A stretch of DNA of 64,000 nucleotides from Pelobacter sp. (lineage in GTDB: Bacteria; Desulfobacterota; Desulfuromonadia; Geobacterales; Pseudopelobacteraceae): contig JAVBXN010000020.1 in the NCBI GenBank assembly GCA_030824515.1, positions 62,001-126,000 of the forward strand. Direction: 5' to 3'. The first letter of the stretch is position 1. The number at the start of each line of letters is the position of its first letter. Shown here in pieces: positions 17,778 to 24,982 of the stretch. The translations under genes and the position numbers were made by a program. The notes beneath the pieces were generated by a model, which was given only the letters and a program-made list of their open reading frames with translations, searched no databases and was not told the DNA's origin.

Positions 17778-19184
17778 ATGATCCATCTCGTACTCGACCG
17801 CACTTCAGCTACACCCCTGACACGACAAGTCTATGGAGGTATCCGCGAGCAGATACTTGCCGGCCTCCTGAGGGCCGAAAGCAGGCTCCCTTCCAGCCGG
17901 GAACTGGCCTGCCAGCTGGGAGTTTCGCGTAACGTGGTCATGGAAGCCTTCGAGATGCTCTATTCCGAAGGCTTCACCACGGCGCGCCACGGTTCCGGGA
18001 CCTTTGTCGCCAGCGGCGCGACCTATCCGGCGGCGCCATCCGCTCCGGTTTTGAGCGCGCAAACCGTCTCCATGGGCTATGACACCTCGCGGGGAGTGAT
18101 CAATTTCAAACCGGGAACCCCCGACCTGCGCGAGTTTCCGCTGCGTTCATGGCAGCAGGCGATCAAGGCTGCCTACCTGCATCCGGCCGAGGATGCCCTG
18201 GGTTATGGCCAGCCCGAGGGGCGCGGTGAACTGCGGCGGGCCATTTGCGATTATGTGGCGGGCCAGCGCGGGGTACTCTGCCATTCGGACCAGATCATTA
18301 TTACCGCCGGAACCACCCAGGCAATCGGCATCGCCTGCCATCTGCTGCTGGGAGAACGGCGCGATGTGGTCCTGGAAGACCCGATAACCAGGGACATTCA
18401 GCTGATAATCCGGTCACAGGGAGGGGTTATCCACCCGGTCGCCGTCGATGATCTGGGCCTGGTGGTGGACGATCTGCCGCAAAACATTGCTCCCGCTTTC
18501 GTCTACGTGACACCATCGCACCAGTTCCCGCTGGGGGGGACGCTGCCGATTCAGCGCCGCATATCCTTGCTGGAATACGCAAGGCAAACCGGGACGTTTC
18601 TGATCGAGGATGACTACGACAGCGAATTCCGCTTCGACGGGCCGCCCCTGGCTTCGTTGCACGGTCTGGCTCCGGAGCGGGTGCTGTATATCGGCACCTT
18701 CAGCAAAACCCTCAGTCCGGCGCTGCGCACCGGCTACCTGATACTGCCGGAATCGCTGGTGGGGGCAGGACGCGGCCGCAAATGGCATTGCGATCTGCAT
18801 AACGAAACTCCGACCCAGTTGGCTCTGGCCCACTTCATCGCCAATGGCGGCTATTCACGTCATCTGGCGCGGATGAAGCGGCTGTATGCCCGCAAGCGGC
18901 GTGTGCTGGAACGGGAACTTCGCAAGAGTTTCGGTGAGCGGGTAAGGATTATGGGAAGCGCCACCGGGCTGCACCTGGCGGCCAGGTTTGAAGGGATCGG
19001 TTTCACAGAGGAATTGCTTGTCGAAATCGAAAAGGCCGGAGTGCGGGTCTACCCGGCCGAGACCCACGCGATCAGGCCGGGGCTTCTGGACGATACGCTG
19101 CTGCTGGGCTATGGCAATCTGGGTGAGGAGCAGATCATCCGCGGGGTGCGGCTGTTGCGGGGTGTGATCGGGAAAACCGCATAA
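17778..19184 (+). CDS. MocR-type GntR/aminotransferase transcriptional regulator
   Basis: A 468-residue regulator with an N-terminal GntR winged helix (residues 10-75; LPSSRELACQLGVSRNVVMEA) fused to a class I aminotransferase-like domain that binds pyridoxal phosphate. The PLP lysine is Lys310 in GTFSKTLSPALRTGY, and the EDDYDSEFRF segment supplies the usual Asp. Such proteins sense a vitamin B6 form or an amino-acid adduct and control a neighbouring gene. The 95-nt gap to the divergent EamA gene is the likely operator region. Confidence 0.92.
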   Translation: MIHLVLDRTSATPLTRQVYGGIREQILAGLLRAESRLPSSRELACQLGVSRNVVMEAFEMLYSEGFTTARHGSGTFVASGATYPAAPSAPVLSAQTVSMGYDTSRGVINFKPGTPDLREFPLRSWQQAIKAAYLHPAEDALGYGQPEGRGELRRAICDYVAGQRGVLCHSDQIIITAGTTQAIGIACHLLLGERRDVVLEDPITRDIQLIIRSQGGVIHPVAVDDLGLVVDDLPQNIAPAFVYVTPSHQFPLGGTLPIQRRISLLEYARQTGTFLIEDDYDSEFRFDGPPLASLHGLAPERVLYIGTFSKTLSPALRTGYLILPESLVGAGRGRKWHCDLHNETPTQLALAHFIANGGYSRHLARMKRLYARKRRVLERELRKSFGERVRIMGSATGLHLAARFEGIGFTEELLVEIEKAGVRVYPAETHAIRPGLLDDTLLLGYGNLGEEQIIRGVRLLRGVIGKTA

Positions 19185-19188
19185 AACA

Positions 19189-19225
19189 AAAAAACCTCCG
19201 CAGCTTTTCGCCACGGAGGTTTTTT
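19189..19225. terminator. Bidirectional intrinsic terminator
   Basis: AAAACCTCCG pairs with CGGAGGTTTT across a 13-nt loop, with A and T runs on the two sides. It lies between the convergent mocR-type gene and thiC and can serve both. Confidence 0.9.
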
Positions 19226-19249
19226 GATACATGGTATCGGAAAATTCTA

Positions 19250-20536
19250 TTACCTGGCCATCGCGTCATCCATGACCTTGTAGGCGCAGAACTCGCCGCA
19301 CATGGTGCAGGCTCCGTGATCGGAGACCGGGGAGCTGTCGCGCACGGAGCGGGCCTTTTCCGGGTCCAGCGCCAATGCGTACTGCCCCTCCCAGTCCAGC
19401 TTCTTGCGGCATTTGGCCATGGCGATATCCTTGTCCATGGCGCCCTTGACACCCTTGGCGATATCGGCGGCGTGGGCGGCGATACGCGACGCGATCACGC
19501 CGTCGCGCACGTCCTGCACATCCGGCAGGCGCAAGTGTTCGGAGGGAGTTACGTAACAAAGGAAATCGGCGCCGGCCGCGGCGGCGATGGCGCCGCCGAT
19601 GGCGCAGGTGATATGGTCGTAGCCGGGGGCGATATCGGTCACCAGCGGTCCCAGCACATAGAACGGCGCACCGTGGCAGAGCCGTTTCTGCAGCTGGATG
19701 TTGGTCTGAATCTGGTTGAGCGGCACATGCCCAGGCCCCTCGATCATCACCTGCACGCCGAAATCCTGGGCGCGCTGGGTCAGTTCGCCCAACAGGATCA
19801 GCTCGTGGATCTGGGCCCGGTCGGTGGCGTCAGCCAGGCAGCCGGGGCGGAAACCGTCACCCAGGGAGAGCGTCATGTCGTACTCCTTGGTGATTTCCAG
19901 CAGCTTGTCGAAATGTTCGAAGAGCGGATTTTCCTTGTTGTTGTATTTCATCCACTCGATTGTGAAGGCTCCGCCGCGCGACACCACATCCATCAGTCGC
20001 CCTTCATTTTTCATTCGCTCCACCGTGCCCAGGGTGACGCCGCAGTGCACCGTGATGAAGTCCACGCCGTCCTCGGCATGCTTGACGATCCCGGCAAAGA
20101 TGTCGTCCACGGTCATGTCCACAATGGCTTTTTTCTTGACCCGTACCGCGTCCAGGGCGGCCTGGTAAAGCGGCACGCTGCCGATACAGGCGCTGGTTTC
20201 GGCGATTATCGCCCTTCTGATCTCGTCCACCGGTCCACCGGTGGAAAGGTCCATGATCGCGTCGGCGCCGTATTTCACAGCCACGCGGGCTTTTTCAAGC
20301 TCTTTCTGCATGTCGGTGTCATCGGAGGATGAACCGATGTTGGCGTTGATCTTGGTCCGCAGGCCGGTTCCGACCGGCAGAGGCGTGCCGTTGGCATGTT
20401 TGATGTTGTGGCAGATCACTATGTTGCCCGCGGCAATGCCGGCACGGATGAATTCGGGAGCGACCCCTTCCGCCAACGCGGCAAGCTGCATCTTTTCGGT
20501 TACCAGGCCCCTGCGGGCATATTCCAGCTGTGTCAT
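19250..20536 (-). CDS. thiC: Phosphomethylpyrimidine synthase ThiC
   Basis: Radical-SAM enzyme converting aminoimidazole ribotide to hydroxymethylpyrimidine phosphate for thiamine synthesis. The 428-residue length fits the short bacterial form lacking the extra N-terminal domain. The C-terminal CTMCGEFC motif (CxxCx4C) binds the 4Fe-4S cluster. An AAAGGA site precedes the ATG. It follows thiED by 83 nt on the same strand, so it is under the TPP riboswitch at 22161-22275. Confidence 0.96.
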   Translation of the reverse strand: MTQLEYARRGLVTEKMQLAALAEGVAPEFIRAGIAAGNIVICHNIKHANGTPLPVGTGLRTKINANIGSSSDDTDMQKELEKARVAVKYGADAIMDLSTGGPVDEIRRAIIAETSACIGSVPLYQAALDAVRVKKKAIVDMTVDDIFAGIVKHAEDGVDFITVHCGVTLGTVERMKNEGRLMDVVSRGGAFTIEWMKYNNKENPLFEHFDKLLEITKEYDMTLSLGDGFRPGCLADATDRAQIHELILLGELTQRAQDFGVQVMIEGPGHVPLNQIQTNIQLQKRLCHGAPFYVLGPLVTDIAPGYDHITCAIGGAIAAAAGADFLCYVTPSEHLRLPDVQDVRDGVIASRIAAHAADIAKGVKGAMDKDIAMAKCRKKLDWEGQYALALDPEKARSVRDSSPVSDHGACTMCGEFCAYKVMDDAMAR

Positions 20537-20619
20537 CGTAAAAATCCTTTAAAGTTTATTATTTCAGATTTCCTTATATCAACTTGATAAAGAAGACGTA
20601 AAATCGAATCGACCATTTA

Positions 20620-22089
20620 TTACGATAATTCCCGCGCAGCCTGATAGTGGTTGACCGGGCTGTGTCCCCTGCCGAGAGGCCGGGCCAGACGGATAGCGGC
20701 GCTGATGAATTTCTTAGCTTTTTCCACCGCCTGCGGCAGCGGTTCCCCCTGGGCCAGGAAGGAGGCAATGGCGGAAGCATAACTGCAACCGGTGCCGTGG
20801 GTATTGCTGGTAAAGAAGCGCTCGGAACTGAAAGCATGGCACTGGCTGCCGTCAAAGAGGATGTCGGTGGACTGCCTCCCGGTCAGGTGCCCTCCCTTGA
20901 CCAGCACGTTGGCCGCTCCCATGGCGTGAAGGTCGCGGGCCGCCTGCTCCATCTCCTGCTCGGTCCTGATCGCGCGCCCCAAAAGGCGCTCGGTTTCGGG
21001 GACATTGGGGGTCAACAGGTAGGCCATGGGAAGCAGCTGGTCCATGAATACCTGGACCGCCTCGCGCTCAAGCAGCGCCGCCCCCCCCTTGGCAACCATC
21101 ACCGGATCAATCACCAGCGGGATCATGACTTTACGCTCCCGCATACACTCTGCCACGGCCGAGATGATCGCCGGGGTATGCAGCATGCCGGTCTTGATCA
21201 CATCGATCGGAATATCACTCAGGACCGTTTCCAGCTGATCGAGCACAAAGGAAGGCGGCAGACCGTGGATCGAAGATACCCCCCTGGTGTTCTGGGCGGT
21301 CAGCGCCGTCAGAACCGTGGCGGCATAGCTTCCCAGCAGCGTGATGGTCTTGGTGTCGGCCTGGATGCCTGCGCCTCCGCCTGAATCGCTGCCGGCCAGG
21401 CTCAGCACCGCACCGCGCGGAAAAGGGCGGATCCGGTTGAAAAGCAGCGCCATTTCAGCCACGGCAATATCAGGCCGGGGGCTGGACAGCACGGCGGAAA
21501 TGACAGCCAGAGCATCGGCGCCAGCTTCAATTACACGACAGGCATTCGAGGCGGTTATTCCGCCGATTGCCACAACCGGTATTTTTATCCGTTCACGGAT
21601 CGCCGCCAGACCTGCTGTTCCGGGCAGGTGACTGATGAGCTTGCTTTCAGTCGGGTACATCGCGCCGAAACCGATATAGTCGGCGCCTTCCAGTTCAGCC
21701 TGCAGCGCTTCCCCGAGATCATGGGTGGATTTGCCGATGATCTTGCCCGGGCCGAGCAGTTCCCTGGCTTCGGCTATCGTGCCGTCATCCTGTCCAAGAT
21801 GGACACCGTCAGCATCCAGCTCTTTAGCCAGACCGACAGAATCATTGACGATAAAGGTTACTCCGTAGCCGGCGCAGAGTCGTTTCAGTTCCTTGCCTTC
21901 GTCCAGGCACGCGCCACGCTCCTTGCCCTTGGCACGGTACTGCAGCACGGAAACACCGCCGCGCAGGGCTTGCAAAACCCTGTCCGTCAAGCGCTCGCCA
22001 TGGTCGGTGATCAGATAGACACCTTTGACGACAGCGGTCTGCGGCTGTTTGTTCACCACCAGACGAAAAGGACGACTTGTCTCACTCAC
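20620..22089 (-). CDS. thiED: ThiE-ThiD fusion (thiamine phosphate synthase / HMP-P kinase)
   Basis: A 489-residue bifunctional thiamine enzyme. Residues about 18-220 are thiamine-phosphate synthase (VYLITDHG, VSVLQYRAK, IGKSTHD, VAIGGI), joining pyrimidine and thiazole units. Residues about 228-489 are hydroxymethylpyrimidine phosphate kinase (LSLAGSDSGGGAGIQAD, VIDPVM, NTHGTGCSYASAI). The fusion lets one protein make HMP-PP and couple it to thiazole phosphate. It is the first gene after the TPP riboswitch and is followed by thiC. Confidence 0.95.
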   Translation of the reverse strand: MSETSRPFRLVVNKQPQTAVVKGVYLITDHGERLTDRVLQALRGGVSVLQYRAKGKERGACLDEGKELKRLCAGYGVTFIVNDSVGLAKELDADGVHLGQDDGTIAEARELLGPGKIIGKSTHDLGEALQAELEGADYIGFGAMYPTESKLISHLPGTAGLAAIRERIKIPVVAIGGITASNACRVIEAGADALAVISAVLSSPRPDIAVAEMALLFNRIRPFPRGAVLSLAGSDSGGGAGIQADTKTITLLGSYAATVLTALTAQNTRGVSSIHGLPPSFVLDQLETVLSDIPIDVIKTGMLHTPAIISAVAECMRERKVMIPLVIDPVMVAKGGAALLEREAVQVFMDQLLPMAYLLTPNVPETERLLGRAIRTEQEMEQAARDLHAMGAANVLVKGGHLTGRQSTDILFDGSQCHAFSSERFFTSNTHGTGCSYASAIASFLAQGEPLPQAVEKAKKFISAAIRLARPLGRGHSPVNHYQAARELS

Positions 22090-22160
22090 GGGAATGTCCC
22101 CACATAAAAAAACCGCACTGAAATAATATCAGGCGGCCGGATCTTTAATATATCCTGTAA

Positions 22161-22275
22161 GCCGCTTTCCTACGCCGGAATTACCCGGTTCAGGTACAAA
22201 GGGTTCCCGCTGCGCGAACATGGCATGTTCACAACAGTCGGATCTCAGTTCCAACGAACTCCCCCAGGGCCTTAT
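22161..22275 (-). promoter_or_regulatory. TPP (THI-box) riboswitch
   Basis: On the minus strand the leader of thiED contains the conserved thi-box elements in order: a GGGGGAG 5' strand, ACTGAGAT, ACCCTTTGTACCTGA and GGTAATTCCGGCGTAGGAA. These are the pyrimidine- and pyrophosphate-sensing helices of the thiamine pyrophosphate aptamer. It should repress thiED-thiC when TPP is abundant; the aptamer ends about 70 nt before the start codon. Family recognition is firm; the exact ends are approximate. Confidence 0.93.
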
Positions 22276-22387
22276 TAAGTTTTTATGTTGCAGAAAACCT
22301 ATACACTGTCGATGTACCGGATGTCAAGGCAATGACAAACAATATTCCTGTCGTTTCCGGGCGGAATCATGAATGTAAAGCCCTGTT

Positions 22388-23830
22388 TCAGCTGTCGGAC
22401 TCGTTTGCTCCTTTGTTCCTCCTCAAGCGATTGTTGAGCGCCTGACGCGTAATGCCGAGCAATCCGGCGGCGGTGCCCTGGTTGTTTTTTGCAAGTTCGA
22501 GCGCTTTGTCTATCAGTACCGTTTCGGCATACTTGAGCGTCGGAAATGACGGGAAGTAAATGCTGTTGACATCCAATTCCAGCTCTTCGTTCGACATTGT
22601 ATTTGATTCCATGGTCGGTAACTGCTCGCGATTAATGATCTTCTTCAGGAGCGGAGTGGAAAGCCAGGTGGTGCCGGTTCTGCTGACAAAATCAAACACG
22701 ATTGACTGAAGCTCACGCACATTTCCCGGAAAATCGTATGTGACCAGAAAATCGATCAGTTCCTTGCGATAAGACAACCTGCCCTTACCCATCGCTTTTT
22801 CCGCCTCTCTGAGATAATGATCAAAAAGAAGCGGAATATCCCCAGTGCGTTTACGCAGAGGAGGAATGGTTACCTGATGGGTGCAGAGACGATAGTACAG
22901 ATCTTTTCTAAACTTTCCATCATTCATGCATTGCCGCAGGTTCCGGTTGGTGGCCACCACCAGGCGCGCATTGCTGCGCATCGGTGTATCGGAACCAAGC
23001 GGGTAATACTCGTTCTCCTGAAGCAGGCGCAGCAGCTTGATTTGCGACGACATGTTCATATCACCGATTTCGTCCAGAAAGATTGTGCCATTGGCCGCCT
23101 TCATGATCAATCCGTCCCGGTCACCCAGCGCGCCGGTAAATGCGCCGCGCCGGTGGCCGAACAGCGTATCGGAAAACATCTGGTCATCCAGACCGGCAAT
23201 GTTGATACTGATGAAACCGCCCTTTTGCCCGCTCAGCGTATGAACAGCCCTTGCAACCAGCTCCTTGCCGACACCGGTTTCACCGCTGATGAGCACCGGT
23301 TGCCTGGATTTTGCCACCACCTCCACATAGCGCAAGATCGAGATCATCTCCCGGTCCTGTGTTATGAACGACGGAATATTCGGAAGCGGCAGCTGGCTGT
23401 CCGATGCTGCGGTTTTGTCCAATGACATGATATCTTCATTCAGAATCCGCAATTCCAGCGCTCTCTTGACGCTGGCAATAAAACGATTGATCGAGATCGG
23501 TTTCGTAAGATAGTCAACGGCTCCGGTTTTCATGCAATCAATTGCGGTATCAATATGGCACTCGGCCGTCACTACAATTACCGGCACATACGGCTTCAGC
23601 TTTGAAAATTCTTCCAGAAGATCCCGGCCGTGGAGCTTGGGCATCCTCAGGTCGATCACTACCAGGGCAACATCCTCTTTTTTGAAATTTTCCAGCGCCG
23701 CCAGGCTGTCGTCAAACGTGAGGACCTTTTGGAACCCCTCATGATAGAGAAATGACTCCAGCAATGCCAGGGCGTCTGTCTCGTCGTCCACAAGCATTAC
23801 GGGATAGGTACTGAAGTCCTGTCGCTTCAT
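22388..23830 (-). CDS. NtrC-family sigma-54 response regulator
   Basis: A 480-residue activator: receiver domain (1-125; VDDE, phospho-acceptor Asp60 in VVIDLRMP), AAA+ domain (about 155-390) with Walker A GETGVGKE at 183-190, the sigma-54 contact loop GAFTGA at 229-234 and Walker B GTIFLDEIGD, and a Fis-type helix-turn-helix near the C-terminus (AAGLLGITRQALNNRL). Start ATG at 23830 has GGAG 8 nt upstream. It is divergent from the first ferritin-like gene and close to a five-PAS kinase lacking a receiver, its probable partner. Two nearby -24/-12 promoters are its predicted targets. Confidence 0.93.
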   Translation of the reverse strand: MKRQDFSTYPVMLVDDETDALALLESFLYHEGFQKVLTFDDSLAALENFKKEDVALVVIDLRMPKLHGRDLLEEFSKLKPYVPVIVVTAECHIDTAIDCMKTGAVDYLTKPISINRFIASVKRALELRILNEDIMSLDKTAASDSQLPLPNIPSFITQDREMISILRYVEVVAKSRQPVLISGETGVGKELVARAVHTLSGQKGGFISINIAGLDDQMFSDTLFGHRRGAFTGALGDRDGLIMKAANGTIFLDEIGDMNMSSQIKLLRLLQENEYYPLGSDTPMRSNARLVVATNRNLRQCMNDGKFRKDLYYRLCTHQVTIPPLRKRTGDIPLLFDHYLREAEKAMGKGRLSYRKELIDFLVTYDFPGNVRELQSIVFDFVSRTGTTWLSTPLLKKIINREQLPTMESNTMSNEELELDVNSIYFPSFPTLKYAETVLIDKALELAKNNQGTAAGLLGITRQALNNRLRRNKGANESDS

Positions 23831-23956
23831 GTCGGTTGCTCCGTTATTGAATGAATTGATCGGCTGCCACACAGATGTAGAGGCAACATAATTAGTCTAG
23901 TGGATTTTTATCAATAATCAAGCTAGATACAGGTTTCGAATTTAATCTGCAATTTT

Positions 23957-24057
23957 TGTTGCACTATACAATCCGTGTTGCAGTGTGCAATTGTTTTTAA
24001 TTATTAGCCTTCCTTTATCAAGCATCTTTCTTGTTGCAATATTTGTTGCTATTTGCA
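23957..24057. promoter_or_regulatory. Cluster of TGTTGCA motifs, predicted activator-binding sites
   Basis: The 411-nt gap between the NtrC-like gene and the ferritin-like gene is AT-rich and repeats TGTTGCA at 23957, 23976 and 24032, with TGTTGC again at 24044. The second copy is part of the inverted repeat TTGCA-GTG-TGCAA (23978-23990). The sites lie about 70-165 nt upstream of the -24/-12 element at 24122, the usual distance for an enhancer-binding protein. The same motif recurs before the second ferritin-like gene. Binding is inferred. Confidence 0.5.
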
Positions 24058-24121
24058 CGGACGATCGTCTGGTGGTGATTCAACAATGCGCTATATTACT
24101 GCCATATTCCGATCACTAAAA

Positions 24122-24137
24122 TGGCACATAAACTGCT
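24122..24137 (+). promoter_or_regulatory. Sigma-54 type promoter of ferritin-like gene 1
   Basis: TGGCAC, five bases, then CTGCT gives GG-N10-GC with exact spacing; only one base departs from the TGGCAC-N5-TTGC consensus. It lies about 100 nt before the ATG at 24242. Confidence 0.65.
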
Positions 24138-24241
24138 AGAAGTTAACTTTGTATAGCTTCCTGCCCTCGAACCATGATCATTCTGACATGTATGCCACGA
24201 TTGATCTGTGCAGTGACTGTTACCCTACGGAGGAAATTGTG

Positions 24242-24742
24242 ATGGAATTCTTTCAAGAGAAAGCAGTTTTAACGGCAATTGCCATCGAAATCCGTAGTTT
24301 GAGTTTCTATCGCAGCATGTCTTCGAAGGTAAATGACATCCATACAAGGAGTTTCTTTGAACTTCTTGCAGTGGAAGAGGCTCATCATCTTGACCTGTTT
24401 TGCAAGCAGTACTCAGGAACAGATGGCAAACTTGTCGATATCCTGGTCAAGAACAACATGTATTCTTATCCATATTACTGCTCGATGCTCAACTCAGTCG
24501 GATGCCATACTTCCGAGTCGGACGCACTGCAAATTGCGTTTAAGGACGAACAGGCCTGTATCGACTGCTACACCGAATTCATGGAAGAGATACAGGAGCC
24601 AACAATTCGCGATATTTTTGAAAGCATCCTTAAAGAAGCACGTAAACACTGCGAATTGATTTCTGATGAATACCTGCGCCTGATGGGCAGTGTCGAACAG
24701 CTGGACTACGATTTTTCCTGCGTGAACAACCTGAGAACGTGA
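24242..24742 (+). CDS. Ferritin-like (rubrerythrin-type) di-iron protein 1
   Basis: A 166-residue helical protein. The likely di-iron ligands are Glu16, the ExxH pair Glu46/His49 (VEEAHHLDLF), Glu103 (KDEQACIDCY), and a second motif around Glu132/His136 (KEARKHCELI). The last reads ExxxH, with Ala where the first Glu of ExxH is expected, so the metal site may be altered. No C-terminal rubredoxin domain is present. The ATG at 24242 follows GGAGG; the frame extends to 24149 but that part has no ribosome site. Members of this fold handle peroxide, iron or electron transfer; role here unknown. Likely driven by the sigma-54 promoter at 24122. Confidence 0.8.
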   Translation: MEFFQEKAVLTAIAIEIRSLSFYRSMSSKVNDIHTRSFFELLAVEEAHHLDLFCKQYSGTDGKLVDILVKNNMYSYPYYCSMLNSVGCHTSESDALQIAFKDEQACIDCYTEFMEEIQEPTIRDIFESILKEARKHCELISDEYLRLMGSVEQLDYDFSCVNNLRT

Positions 24743-24982
24743 TAGCAAGCGGATTCACGGATAGTCCTGTTACCAATTCAGCAGCACCTTCATGGCTGTT
24801 CCTACAACTTCCTTTAAGTTTTTTTCTAATGTAAATCCGATAGAACTTTACTACAATACTTTACATGGCACTCACCATATCATCGTTTGCAGATACAAAC
24901 AGATGGAAAACCATGCAATCCGTAAAGAGAATCGGAGCAGCTTAAAGCCAGTATTTTTCAGGTTATTGATTGGAGAAAGCAT

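Noticed and set aside
19316-20332. 338-codon frame antisense to thiC
   Set aside because: His-rich translation with no family pattern; thiC on the opposite strand is unambiguous.
24866-24882. TGGCAC upstream of the five-PAS kinase as a third sigma-54 promoter
   Set aside because: No GC at the -12 position with N10 spacing.
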